A stretch of 64,000 nt of DNA from Lytechinus pictus (GCF_037042905.1 NC_087256.1:26431501-26495500), one strand, 5' to 3'; numbered from the stretch's first letter, positions 43,877 to 55,839 are shown. Numbers and translations: made by a program. Notes: generated by a model from the letters alone, not told the origin.

Positions 43877-46120
43877 TCATGTAAAAATGCATGCTGGAGA
43901 AAAGTCCTATCAGGATTATGCTATTGTGAGAAGATATTATCTTTCAAGGCCAATCTTACAGAACATTTAAGAATACTTAATGGAGTAAAGCCTGATGCTT
44001 GCACTCATTGTGAGAAGATATTATCTTACAAGGCCAATCTTACAGAACATTTAAGAATACTAAATGGAGTAAAGCCTGATGCTTGCACTCATTGTGAGAA
44101 GATATTATCTTACAAGGCCAATCTTACAGAACATTTAAGAATACTTAATGGAGTAAAGCCTGATGCTTGCTCTCATAGTGAGAAGATTTTATCTTACAAG
44201 GCCAATCTTACAGAACATTTAAGAATACTTAATGGAGTAAAGCCTGATGCTTGCACTCATAGTGAGAAGATATTATCTTTCAAGGCCAATCTTACAGAAC
44301 ATTTAAGAATACTTAATGGAGTAAAGCCTGATGCTTGCACTCATTGTGAGAAGATATTATCTTACAAGGCCAATCTTACAGAACATTTAAGAATACCTAA
44401 TGGAGTAAAGCCTGATGCTTGCTCTCATAGTGAGAAGATATTATCTTACAAGGCCAATCTTACAGAACATTTAAGAATACTTAATGGAGTAAAGCCTGAT
44501 GCTTGCTCTCATAGTGAGAAGATTTTATCTTACAAGGCCAATCTTACAGAACATTTAAGAATACTTAATGGAGTAAAGCCTGATGCTTGCACTCATAGTG
44601 AGAAGATATTATCTTTCAAGGCCAATCTTACAGAACATTCAAGAATACTTAATGGAGTAAAGCCTGATGCTTGCACTCATTGTGAGAAGATATTATCTTA
44701 CAAGGCCAATCTTACAGAACATTTAAGAATACCTAATGGAGTAAAGCCTGATGCTTGCTCTCATAGTGAGAAGATATTATCTTACAAGGCCAATCTTACA
44801 GAACATTTAAGAATACTTAATGGAGTAAAGCCTGATGCTTGCTCTCATAGTGAGAAGATTTTATCTTACAAGGCCAATCTTACAGAACATTTAAGAATAC
44901 TTAATGGAGTAAAGCCTGGTGCTTGCACTCATAGTGAGAAGATATTATCTTTCAAGGCCAATCTTACAGAACATTTAAGAATACTTAATGGAGTAAAGCC
45001 TGATGCTTGCACTCATTGTGAGAAGATATTATCTTACAAGGCCAATCTTACAGAACATTTAAGAATACTTAATGGAGTAAAGCCTGATGCTTGCTCTCAT
45101 AGTGAGAAGATTTTATCTTACAAGGCCAATCTTACAGAACATTTAAGAATACTTAATGGAGTAAAGCTTGGTGCTTGCTCTCATTGTGAGAAGATATTAT
45201 CTTTCAAGGCCAATCTTACAGAACATTTAAGAATACTTAATGGAGTAAAGCCTGATGCTTGCACTCATAGTGAGAAGATATTATCTTTCAAGGCCAATCT
45301 TACAGAACATTTAAGAATACTTAATGGAGTAAAGCCTGATGCTTGCACTCATTGTGAGAAGATATTATCTTAGAAGGCCAATCTTACAGAACATTTAAGA
45401 ATACTTAATGGAGTAAAGCCTGATGCTTGCACTCATAGTGAGAAGATATTATCTTTCAAGGCCCATCTTACAGAACATTTAAGAATACTTAATGGAGTAA
45501 AGCCTGATGCTTGCACCCATAGTGAGAAGATATTATCTTTCAAGGCCAATCTTACAGAACATTTAAGAATACTTAATGGAGTAAAGCCTGATGCTTGCAC
45601 TCATTGTGAGAAGATATTATCTTACAAGGCCAATCTTACAGAACATTTAAGAATACTTAATGGAGTAAAGCCTGATGCTTGCACCCATAGTGAGAAGATA
45701 TTATCTTTCAAGGCCAATCTTACAGAACATTTAAGAATACTTAATGGAGTAAAGCCTGATGCTTGCACTCATTGTGAGAAGATATTATCTTACAAGGCCA
45801 ATCTTACAGAACATTTAAGAATACTTAATGGAGTAAAGCTTGGTGCTTGCTCTCATTGTGAGAAGATATTATCTTTCAAGGCCAATCTTACAGAACATTT
45901 AAGAATACTTAATGGAGTAAAGCCTGATGCTTGCACTCATAGTGAGAAGATATTATCTTTCAAGGCCAATCTTACAGAACATTTAAGAATACTTAATGGA
46001 GTAAAGCCTGATGCTTGCACTCATAGTGAGAAGATATTATCTTACAAGGCCAATCTTACAGAACATTTAAGAATACTTAATGGAGTAAAGCTTGGTGCTT
46101 GCTCTCACTGTGAGAAGATA
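43877..46120 (+). repeat. 84-bp zinc-finger-derived satellite, 26 units
   Basis: Landmark GAACAT recurs at 43961, 44045 and every 84 bp to 46061: 26 units with no length change. Each unit still reads as a finger in one frame (CTHCEKILSYKANLTEHL), but the second zinc-binding His is Leu (HLRIL), the linker is NGVKP instead of TGEKP, the core Phe is Leu, and many units also have Cys to Ser (THSEK). There is no in-frame ATG and only one stop (TAG in the unit near 45371). Variant units form a 4-unit, 336-bp higher-order pattern (for example the CCTAATGG variant at about 44396 and 44732). Reads as satellite amplification of a dead finger, not a gene. Confidence 0.9.
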
Positions 46121-46630
46121 TTTTCCCCAAAAGCCCATCTAATACTTCATACAAGAATACATACTGGAGAAAAAACCCTATATTTCCTCTCATTGTAAGA
46201 AGGCATTTTTTTCGATAGAGAACTCGCTTAACATTCTTATAAAAACTCATAATGGAGAAAAACTCTATCCTTTATTTGCTGTCATTGTGAGAAGAGATTT
46301 TCTCCCAAAAGAAATCTTTCGAAATTTATCACGACACCTGACTCTGGATTAAAAAAATATATGTTGATATTGTTAGAATGGGTTTCCCCAAAAGCTTTCA
46401 TTTTCTGATATGAACACATACATGAAAAATGGCTTCATTATTGCTATCCTTGTGAGAAGAGATTGTCTAAGAAGAGCAATATAAAGTGTCTTATTGCTCA
46501 AAAATCTAATATCAAATGCTAAAGTAAAATCCCATCCTTGTCCAAATTATGAGAAATTGTTTTCTGCAAAGACATTTGAATTAAATTTGAAACGCAATGC
46601 AGGAAAGTCATGTGATTGATTCTTAGCAGG
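46121..46630 (+). pseudogene. Degenerate finger remnants after the satellite
   Basis: Finger words (HTRIHTGEKT-like, CHCEKRFSPK, TGTGAGAAGAGATTGTC) are spaced about 84 bp apart but broken by shifts and stops. It appears to be the old 3' end of block 4 beyond the amplified unit. Confidence 0.65.
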
Positions 46631-46637
46631 GCTTCTA

Positions 46638-47849
46638 CAGTGCGTATCAAAAAAAAGTTTACTCTTAGAAAAAATCCTGTAAAATTATACATTTGTAATA
46701 TCCTGAAGATTTTTCCACATTTTAACATTGGTACAGATCCATTTAACAAAATGACAATATAACAGTCGAAAAATATTTCTGCCTGAGTGAGCACCATTTA
46801 CTTTTGAAAAGTTAGTGAAAAATTATTTGCGCAGAACTTGGAAATAGTTATGCGAATAAAAGTAGGCCATAATCATGAAGAACGTGTGGAATTTACCTAG
46901 TACAAGTGATTTGTAGATATCTTTTACCTTTTTCAAACTTGTTTCCTTGCCCAAAACACTTCAAAGAGTGCATTGCACCCCACCCCACTCCCCCACACAC
47001 CGAGGCCATCGTGACGATATTTGATTTACACTGAGCTGTGATTTACATGAAATGGCTTGGGCTTGATTTTCAATTTGTTAATCATTGTCAAGCTTGGAAA
47101 AAGTGTGGAGAAACAAGTACTAAATGAAAAATGAAATGTAAACCCACTTTAAATGAAAAAAACTTAGTGAAAAATGCTGGTGATGTCTGATATAAAATTT
47201 TTGTTCAGATTCAGTTATGTCCTCAGATCCAGCTGGCACAAAAGGGTAAAGGTTGTGCTTAGTAAGTGTTGAAATTTCAATTTGGGTGGCAAAATTGTTA
47301 CAAATTGTTGCGTGAATGTATCCATTTTATTTCAACTGAATAAAAATGCAAGGGAAATGTATAAGAAATGTTTTGCAGGACACGTTTGATTTTGCCCCTT
47401 CCCCTTGACTCAACGTGAAAACGAGCATTTCTGGGCAAACAGATTTCTGCGAGCTTTACAAAAATGGGCAGTGCTCACTCAAGTGTAAGATTTTGTCAAA
47501 CCTTTTACTTTCATTGGATAGATGAGACCCAAACTCAATATTATATGTGAAAAAACTGGTGACACAACATTTGCTCCTGCGACATTTGCTCCGGTCTTGA
47601 TATCTCAGACGGAATGGGGTTAGAGTTGGGATTGTAATAGAGTTTTTGTTTCAAAAGAGTGTAAAGATTATGATTAGGGTTTATTTAGTTTTGGAGGTTA
47701 GATTAAATAGTTGACTTAACGTGCAAATCTTCCATCGGAGCAATTGTCGCCGGAGCAAATGTCATGGAACCGAAAAAACTACCCACATGTTGTATATTTT
47801 TTAATTCCCAGGGCTTTTTCAAAGTGTAAACTTTTTTTGATATGCACAC
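46638..47849. mobile_element. Mariner-like nonautonomous element with TA duplication
   Basis: The left terminus CAGTGCGTATCAAAAAAAAG pairs with the inverted right terminus (GTGTGCATATCAAAAAAAGT). TA lies at 46636-46637 and 47850-47851. About 1.2 kb without a transposase frame. The TA duplication and CAGTG-type end fit Tc1/mariner. Another small inverted element is nested at 47561-47763. Confidence 0.65.
47561..47763. repeat. Nested inverted element 'ACATTTGCTCCGG'
   Basis: Left end GACACAACATTTGCTCC and GACATTTGCTCCGG; right end CGGAGCAATTG and CCGGAGCAAATGTC inverted. The interior is rich in GGTTAG/GGGTTTA words. About 200 bp and noncoding, within the mariner-like element. Confidence 0.55.
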
Positions 47850-47862
47850 TATAAGGTTCAAC

Positions 47863-48110
47863 TGATTGATTGATTGATTGCATTTATTCTTTTTCATTCC
47901 AAAATTTAACAAAAGTTACAATGTAAAGCAAAACACAAATATATAATATACAGAAATGAAAAAAGGGAAACCCACTGGAAAGCAAAGCTTGTTAGTATGG
48001 GTTCCCTAAAATAGTTAATTAAAGTATATCTTTGATCAATGAAATTTAAGTCGTAAATTAAAAAGGTTCGTACAATGAAAAAGAATACTAGTGTGGTCAA
48101 GCTTTTTATG
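47863..48110 (-). repeat. LINE 3' end fragment, minus strand
   Basis: On the minus strand the segment ends in AATAAATGCAATCAATCAATC, the simple-repeat tail typical of L2/CR1-type elements, as with the TTCAA tail of LINE C. Only 3' UTR-like sequence is present. Confidence 0.45.
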
Positions 48111-48194
48111 CCTAGGTACTCACTATGTTACAATTAACAGAAAAAAATATATCATACCCCAATCATCCATCGTATAAGATGAGGAGATAACTTC

Positions 48195-48500
48195 TTCACC
48201 TTTCCCCATTTGAGAAAGGATTAACTGTGGAAAGTAAAATAAATCAACATCTTGGAACGCACACGTATCTTTGCCTGTATTTTGAGACCAGATTCCCTAT
48301 GAGAGTACACTTTATTACCTGCCATATCAGAATATGTACGTAAGAAAAACCTCACCATTGCTCGCATTGTGAGAATGGATTTTCCATTAATGGTCTTAAC
48401 TCTCATATACTGATAGAGAAACCCTCCTTTTGCCTCCATTGTAAGAGAAAGATTTTATTTGTCATGTAAGAAATCATCATTGTTCTCAGTGTAAGAAAAT
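48195..48500 (+). pseudogene. Isolated zinc-finger relic
   Basis: Words such as CHIRICT, HHCSHCENGFSIN and FCLHCKRKIL are recognisable finger remains at about 84-bp spacing. Frames are broken. It is the rightmost trace of the finger cluster. Confidence 0.6.
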
Positions 48501-48966
48501 TTTGAGAGGCCATCAAGGCCTCAAGAAAATTCTGAGCCGTTCCAGACACCGAACCTTAAAATGTGAAATAGGAATTCTGAGAAAAGAATGGGTAAATAGT
48601 TCAATTTTTAGGCATGAAATTTCGATATTTTAAGGGCAAGGCCATTTTTTTTCTCAGGCCCTTTTTTGTTATAGCGCAATGGGGGAGAACTACACGTAAA
48701 AAGGGCCAGGGGGATGGTCATCTTGACACTAGGCAAGAGGGTAGCCTAGCCCTTAGTGGTCGTGGATAATAAATTGTACATTCAAAGATTGAAATAAAGA
48801 GAAGAATTTTTTTTTGAATTTTTCAATGTCACAAGGTCCACGCTATTTCTATATTGAATTTCATAATGCAGATGAGACCGATCTACTAGGTTGTTTCTAA
48901 CATTTCTGATATTTCTAAAGTTCTTATCTTCAAACCAAATCAACATAATTAGTATAAATTTTAATT
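48501..48966. other. Noncoding gap with a fragment of the GTCTCG element
   Basis: About 48840-48888 (TATATTGAATTTCATAATGC then AGATGAGAC) is a right-end fragment of the element at 17727-18609. No gene is seen. Confidence 0.5.
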
Positions 48967-49185
48967 CACTGGCAGATCCAGGGGGGGGGGCAAAGCCAGC
49001 CCGTAACCCCCCCCTTTATAAGGCACGATTAAAGTTTTTAATGTAAAAATGCTGTTAAAATAGAAGTGTGCCCCCCCCCCTTTTGAAAGTGAAGACCTTT
49101 TTGTTATTTTTTTTTGCTTGTCAAATTTTTCCTCAGAATATGTGCCCACCACCCCTTTTAAAACCCCTGGATCCGCGGCCCTGTG
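48967..49185. repeat. MITE with 'GGATCCAGGGG' termini
   Basis: The left end CACTGGCAGATCCAGGGGGG pairs with the inverted right end CACAGGGCCGCGGATCCAGG. The interior is C- and G-run rich, about 219 bp. CACTGGC/CAGGG-type termini are common in hAT MITEs, but no clean 8-bp duplication is visible. Confidence 0.6.
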
Positions 49186-50347
49186 TTAATCTTAAAATCA
49201 ATTAATGTCGTAGCTTTGTAGACAACTGAAACCATATTAAAAAGCTATGTCATTTCAAAGTGTACAGCTGTGTTTACCTAAAGGTCGTTCATTTCACATT
49301 TTATTAGGGAGATAATCTAAACCATAATGCCATGATTAGGGTCAAGGGATATATTGGCCTGCCTATGTATCTTTACTTACTTGGATGTACTTGGATGTTG
49401 AGACGTAAAGCAATGTGCTCATGTGCCCCTCGTTGATTTTTTCTTATCTTTGGATGTCTGTACACTTCTTAAACTATTAATACTGATGTAAAGGATGTAT
49501 TTAGAATTAGGATTTATGTTTTGCAACTGTTATGTCAATAAGGTTTCACTTGTATGTTCATTGTTTTTTGTTCAACCATCTACTGTGGACAAACACTAAG
49601 ACACAAGGGTGTCTATTTTCCTCATTTTTTCGAATGAAAAAAAAAATCATTAAGATAAATTGATACCGCATGTTTGTTGCATGATTCTTTTTTGTATTAC
49701 TGAGGTTCCCATGTATGAAATTTAGCGATATGGATATTTTTTTTTCCCTGGTTTGTGCACTGCTTAGTCCTTTGAGAACAGAATTTGTAAAGAAAGAAAA
49801 AAAAAAAAAAACATATGCAAAGAAAAAAAAAAGATTCAGTATTATGAAGGTGAGAGATATATTAATTCTGTATTGGGTTTGTTTGAGAAATTTAATACTA
49901 AGTGGATGTCAATTCATTCTTTATTTACTTGAGAGAAATGTGAAGTATTATTAATGTGTGAGTTCATACATATATATATTGATTGTATAATAATGTTTGC
50001 TTGTGTATATTTTGATACTATTTTACTCAATAAAAGGCATTTCGAGGGCTAAAAAGGTGACAAAAAAAGAAGAGAAGTTGTATTTTGTCCCGGAAATTGC
50101 CCATCCAATCATTTCTCCTTTTCTTTTGGTATTATGACTTTGTTTCTCTGTTCCTGCTTGAAAAGAACACATGTGACCCACAGTTTGTTCACAGTGTGGA
50201 ACACGACAGTATTTTGTTTATTAGGTGTAGATATACCTATGCTTGGACTGGCTTATCTCGAAATGTTGCATTGCAGTGCAGTAAATGAATGGGTGTAAAT
50301 AAATTTTAGTGGCACTGTGTCTCCAAGGGCTGTTTGTACCGCATACA
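49186..50347. other. Noncoding gap
   Basis: AT-rich sequence with A-runs near 49795-49835 and an AATAAA at about 50029. Short open frames here have simple composition and no motif. Nothing supportable as a gene. Confidence 0.5.
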
Positions 50348-50763
50348 TTCTTAATTCCGAAGCTTCGTTATTCCGAAGGTTCGGATATTCCGAAGGTTCG
50401 TTATTCCGAAGGTCCGTATTTCCGAAGGTTCGTAATTCCGAAGGTTCGTTAGTCCGAAAACGAAGTGAGGTTCGTAATTCCGAAGGTTCGTTAGTCCGAA
50501 AACTAATGATTAACGAACCTTATTTCGTTTTCGGACTAACGGACCTTCGGAACAACGAACCTTATTTCGTTTTTGGATTAACGAACCTTATTTCGTTTTC
50601 GGATTATCTAACCTTCGGAATAACGAACCTTCGGAATAACGCCACAAATGTTCGGATTAACGAACCCTTTTACGTTTTCGGATTAATGAACATCGAGGTA
50701 TAGGCAATTTACGTGTTTCGGAATTACGAACCGTCGGAATAAAGAACCTTTGGAATTACGAAG
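50348..50763. repeat. Palindromic 'TTCCGAAGGTTCGTTA' array
   Basis: About 415 bp built from many copies of CCGAAGGTTCGTTATTCCG and its complement. The left half runs mostly as CGAAGGTTCG, the right half mostly as AACGAACCTTCGG, so the whole folds back on itself. Outer ends CTTAATTCCGAAGCTTCG and, inverted, CTTCGTAATTCCAAAGG form terminal repeats. The AACGAACCTTATTTCGTTTT variant alternates on the right. Confidence 0.75.
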
Positions 50764-50932
50764 TGTAACCGTTTGTACACTACATACAACAATGCAAAAT
50801 GAGAACTTGAACTATGTTCAAACCAGAACATTCAGTTCATTACTTGGCCTTCATAAAATATCACGAATTATGATGTATTATACCCTTTGTTTTGCACATG
50901 GTTGCAAATTGCGATTGGTCATGCATGAATGA

Positions 50933-51478
50933 TTAAAGGACAAGTCCACCCCATCAAAATCGGATGTAAAATAAGAAAGTTATGACATTTGAAAGTTTTG
51001 CTTAATTTCACAAAACAGTTATATGCACATCCTGGTGGGTATGCAAATGAGGAGACTGATGACACCATCCATTTACTATTTATTTTGTATTTTATTACAT
51101 GAAATAGGGAATATTCTATTTTTCTCTTTATTGTCAAGTGATACAACAATTAATTCCTCCCTAAACATGTGGAATGAGCATTGTTTAATACTATATGATT
51201 CAGTCAAGTTGGTCCTCATTGTCAAATCTATAAAAAATCAAATATTTCATAATTCAAACAATAAAAAAAAAAAAAAAATAGTGAGTGAGGGACATCATCG
51301 ACTGTACGTGTCATTTGAGTTGTGCATATCAATGTTTTGTGAAAAATGAGCAAAACTTGTTAGTATCATAACTTTCTGATTTTACATCCGATTTTGATGA
51401 AGTTTTCGGCGTTTTGCTAGTTTGATTTCTCTCTTTTCATTCAAATCAACATCTTTCTGGGGTGGACTTGACCTTTAA
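50933..51478. repeat. TTAA-flanked MITE, 'CCACCCC' family
   Basis: Bordered by TTAA. The left end TTAAAGGACAAGTCCACCCC pairs with the inverted right end TTAAAGGTCAAGTCCACCCC. About 546 bp, with an internal foldback (ATCGGATGTAAAATAAGAAA versus TTTTACATCCGATTTTGATG). Closest relatives are at 16262-16872 and 23245-23601. Confidence 0.75.
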
Positions 51479-51880
51479 GAATCATGCAATAATGCATATA
51501 TTTAGACCTTTCTGTGATCATTGAAGCATTAACATGTCATGTTTCAATGATCACGACTCATTTTTTATTGATAATGCTTTCATTTGATATTCAATTCAAA
51601 TGTGCTTCAGTCAATATTATGCATTTTGCAAATGATTTTTAATGTATGGATATCTGCCTGATGTTGCCTCGAGGTGCAATTAGATATTTCATTTTCTGTC
51701 AAAAGAAACAATTAAGGATCAGAACTTTATATGAAATTATGCATATCATTTTAACTCTCAGAATTATTTAAGAAATAATTATTGATCAATGAAGTATTGC
51801 AAGTTACGTTTCAATGAAAATGTGCATTATATTCATTCATGCATGAATATACTGAGGTGAAAACTGGGTGAAAACAAAGC

Positions 51881-52481
51881 TTAAAGGGGAATCCAGCCTT
51901 GACAATAAAAGTTGTGTTGGGAAGGAGAAAAATAAATCAAACAGAATGGTGAAAGTTTGAAAGAAATCAGACAAGCAATTAGAAAGTTATAGCTGCTTTA
52001 AAATTGAGATCACTAATACTATGTAGATTTCAAATTGGCAACTGTGTAAGTAAATTATGACAAGGGGCAAGGACAACTTTCCCATAGGCCATTTACTTTA
52101 TTATCAGGGATATGTGGTTTTCTCCTAAGTACCCATTCCCCTGGGGCATTTATCTAAATATAACCCAGGTAGTATATTTTGTTATGTCCTCATGAAAAAA
52201 AATATAATTTAAAATAAAACTTTTGGGAAAAATGACATTTTAGCCTTAACATGTATTGGAGTACATGGAAGAGTAGTCCTTGCCTTACATCACTATGACA
52301 TCCCATATGCGGCCAATTTGAAGTCTCCATGGGTATAGTGATTACCAATATTTACAACTTTTAAAAATTCATAACATTCTTGTTGCTTGTCCAATATTGT
52401 TCAAATTTTCACCCATCAACTTATCTGATTTTTCTTTTCCTTATAAAAACAAGTTTTTATTTGGGTTGGATTCCCCTTTAA
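51881..52481. repeat. TTAA-flanked MITE, 'GGGGAATCCA' family
   Basis: Bordered by TTAA. The left end TTAAAGGGGAATCCAGCC pairs with the inverted right end TTAAAGGGGAATCCAACCC. About 600 bp and noncoding. The interior includes AAATTGGCAACTGTG-like and CAATTTGAAGTCTCCATG segments in near-inverted arrangement. Confidence 0.7.
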
Positions 52482-53264
52482 GGATATACTTCTCATTCAT
52501 GTAATATATAGTTCATCATTACATTTAATGAAAGCCAATTAACTAGGCAGAGAGTTTTTGTATTCCAGCATAAAAAAGACATAACATATAGGACCTACCA
52601 AAAATATGTGATACGCTTGATATTCAACTGATAGGAAATTATGGAAAAAAAAATCATTTAAAAAAAGCAAAAAGCAAAAAAAAATATCTGCAGGGGTGTG
52701 TGTGTGTGGTCTGGCTGATATCTAATTTTAGAGTGTGCAGATCGAGGAACACCTTTTGGCTCATATACCCATATTTGTTATTGCCTGATTATTTTTCAAG
52801 TTATTTGATTGATTGGATCAATAGTAACTTTTCAATTGTAAGACGGGACCCTGAGGGGATCCAGTCAACCGAAAAGAGAGATAATAATAATTATAATCGG
52901 CATCAACTTATGAAAAACCGACTGTTGTTGCGACGCCCCGGCCCCAGAGCGACGCCCGGTCTGCTGCCCTCAACGTTATACTGTGATATATCGCGGGTAC
53001 TTTTGAAAATCAAGCCGAGCTGAGCTGTTGACTTTTGTGTGTCTGGGCCGAAGTCTGAAGAAAACACAAACTTTTTCAGGTAAAGAATGTTTAGATTTAT
53101 CCTTGTCATTTACTTCATTCCGTGTATTAAGACAATGGCAGTTTTTACGTATAATTGAAAAACAAAATGATTTTTACAGCCGCACTGCCACTGGCGTCTT
53201 GCCTGGCTTGGCCTGGCTTGGGCTTGGTACGTTGTCGTTAAAAAAGACGTTAGCTCGGAGTCGG
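52482..53264. other. Noncoding gap
   Basis: Contains a TG microsatellite (about 52697-52708) and a GC-richer piece at 52920-53010. No gene or splice-bordered frame is supportable. It could contain regulatory DNA or an untranslated first exon of NCAPG, but nothing in the sequence shows this. Confidence 0.4.
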
Positions 53265-54217
53265 ATAACCCAGGGAGCTCCCGCCCGCGAAAACAGAAAT
53301 TATGCACTTACCATGATTATATTGATGAAGCCTGAATGTCTATCGAGTGGTAGTATCCTGACATCGAGGCACAGACTGGAACCTCAAAAAAAAGAAAAGT
53401 TCTCTCCTACCCCAGTCCTGATCACGATCATGTCGATCGGCCATTTTTGTTATACTTATAGGCCCTAAAATCATAACAAAAATGGCCGATCGGGACTGGG
53501 GTAGGAGAGAACTCGTTTTTTTGAGGTTCCAGTCTGTGCCTCGATGTCAGGATGCTACCACTCGATAGACCTTCATCCATATAATCGTGGTAAGTGCATA
53601 ATTTCTGTTTTCACAATTTATCTTCAGGATCTTGCTAGATATTTTGACCATAATCTACCCTTGTCCCGTGATGGGTAAATACACGGTTAGAGTAGACAGC
53701 TGGCAGCCGTCTGTTTCGAGGAGTTTTTAAACATTTTTTTCCCCTTAAATTTCTCCTCGTACACAGATGGCTCGCTAGCGTGCAGCCACCATTAGGGGAC
53801 TTGCAATGCAAAATCCCCCCGTCTGGGCTCTTCAATTTTTGTCTTTAATGAATAAAAATTTTGAAAATTAACGCGACCAAAATGCAAATTAATATTCCCT
53901 CTTGGCATATTAATTGCCAAAAAATGGAGAAAAATCAAGTTAAAAGGAACAAAAACAGTGACTTACCGCAGCTGTCGCGCAAATTCACTTCCCCGTTTTA
54001 TCCGATCTTAAGTACATAAACATATGGCCACCGGCCATTGAGTCCCCTGTACAGATCGCGCTAGAACTTCGGTCTCTGTATTTGGTGAGTGAAGCCAACG
54101 GAGAGTCGGAGTTCAGCTCAGCTGAACAACCAACATAACAGAGACCGAAGCTTTTGGTCTAATACACGGTGAGCTCCTGGGCGCCGGCCTGCTTCGCGGG
54201 CCAGCGCTCCCTGGGTT
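53265..54217. mobile_element. Element with TAACCCAGGGAGC termini carrying a long hairpin
   Basis: The left terminus TAACCCAGGGAGCTCCCGCC (about 53265) pairs with the inverted right terminus TTAACCCAGGGAGCGCTGGC (to about 54217). Inside, 53290-53452 and 53471-53611 are inverted copies with an 18-bp loop and only a few indels. A smaller inverted pair CTTCGGTCTCTGT / ACAGAGACCGAAG lies at about 54067 and 54136. No coding capacity. The 33-bp palindrome at 11639 has the same ends. Confidence 0.6.
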
Positions 54218-54404
54218 AATTCGGTGGTGGCCAATTTTGCATGTGACCAAAGTCAAGTTTCATCGCCGATCCCTGAAGTAAAAAAAAGTTCAATGTAAAT
54301 GTTGTTTTAATCGGCGGCGGACACCAATACCTAAAATTGATATCGGCAAAAATATTGAAATGTTAAGTTGTTGTTTACCATATCTAAAAATTTAGGTGTC
54401 TTTT

Positions 54405-55090
54405 TGTCTGGAAATGTTTTAAAGTGTTTTGAGGTGTAATGAGTTAAAATATATTTGATATGCCTTTCGCTATGGACTCCAGTTCTCCTAGAAGAAATAT
54501 AATAAATCACACATTTTTCTGACAACCGCGGAAAAGAAAAAACAAAATAGAAGTCACAAACATCTCAGATCAATGAACAATCGATTGGGAATGTTTTAAA
54601 ATTGTTTTGAGGTCCTAACGAGTTAAAATATATTTTATATATCTTTCCCTATGAACTCTCTAAGAAATATAAATGATGCACTATTCTGAAAACGGCGGAA
54701 AGGATTATAAAACAGAATAGAAGTCGCAAACGAGTCAGATTAATGAACGATCTATCAGGCATTTAACATTGTTTTATGATGCTAACGAGTGAAATTTCAA
54801 ACTCCTTTGATTAGGAACTCTTGTTCTCCGAGTATAAATATAAATCACACATTATTCTGACAACATTGGAAAGGAATATAAAACAGAATATAAGTCACAA
54901 ACATCTCTGATTAATGAACGATCTACATGTATCAGAACAGGTGTTAAATTGTTTTGAGACGATAAAGAGTTCAAATACATTTTAAATACCTTTCGTTATG
55001 AACTTTCTAAGAAATGTAAATCACACATTTATTCTGACAACAGCGGAAATAATAAAAGAACCGATGTCACAAACATATCAGATCACTTGG
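54405..55090. repeat. ~175-bp tandem repeat, four diverged units
   Basis: Landmark TTGTTTTGAGG-type phrases occur at about 54413, 54590, 54760 and 54940. Each is followed by CGAGTTAAAATATATTT, TATGAACTC, TAAATCACACATTATTCTG, GGAAAGGA and AAGTCACAAACATCTCAGAT. The units are diverged by substitutions and small indels. No coding capacity. Confidence 0.7.
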
Positions 55091-55159
55091 ATTGTGAAGC
55101 GTCCCGGCTTCATAGGGAGGTATAAACCGGGGTATAAAATAATGATAGTATTACAGATA

Positions 55160-55545
55160 AATTCCAGTTCTGGTAACGATCTCAAAATTACTTTTTACAG
55201 AATCTAATATAATGACCTTTTTTATGAATAAAAAATATGTGCCAAAGGATTCTGGAAGAAATTGTGTAATTGCTGAGAAATAAGTAAAATAAGTGCGGAT
55301 TCGGTCACTTCCGTCGGGTCTTTATTCCAGCAATAATAAAACACTGTCCCACGTGTGCCTATCTGTGTTGGTGATCTTCAGAGTGAACATTTTTCAGCGT
55401 AGATTTCAAGATTTCACGAAGTTCAGTTTATGTAACTGTACCAGATCTACATCCTCGATGATATACTGACAATTAAGCCTGGTTTTACAGACTTTCTCAT
55501 GAAATCAGTGTTTACTGCAACTACTGGCATTTCTCTTTAAAATTG
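55160..55545. repeat. TTAAA-ended MITE family, copy 2
   Basis: Shares nearly its whole length with 33281-33690 and the first 300 bp with 60697-61002 (GATAAATTCCAGTTCTGG start, ATTTCTCTTTAA end). It lies about 300 bp upstream of the NCAPG 5' exon. Confidence 0.7.
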
Positions 55546-55839
55546 TTGAAGATTCATAACATATTTGTTAAGCGTTTTGATGCGATATCGATTTATGATA
55601 TAAAATCATTCTCCGAAAAGCAAAATGAAGCTCACAGCCAAAGCAAGTGATTCGTCCTTCATCATCAGGTACATTGCGTAATACCTTGGGAGACCCAGCT
55701 GGGCCATTGTGGGGCAGTTCGCCCCCCTTTAAGAGATTGTTCTGTTAATTTCAATTTCATCCCCTTGTTAATGTTGATGTTTACATGACATCCTAAATAA
55801 ATTGCACTACACATCTATGTGTTTTCAATTTCTTTCCAG

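Noticed and set aside
43877-46120. CRISPR array or protein-coding gene in the regular 84-bp array
   Set aside because: No spacers: the whole 84-bp unit repeats. As a gene it has no ATG, no acceptor with leader, one stop, and every unit lacks the last zinc ligand.
46519-46797. Minus-strand frame across the left end of the mariner-like element
   Set aside because: It spans a transposon terminus and finger relics; no transposase motif.
50317-50703. Open frame with repeated RNSEGSLVRK-like text
   Set aside because: It translates the palindromic CGAAGGTTCG repeat; not a gene.
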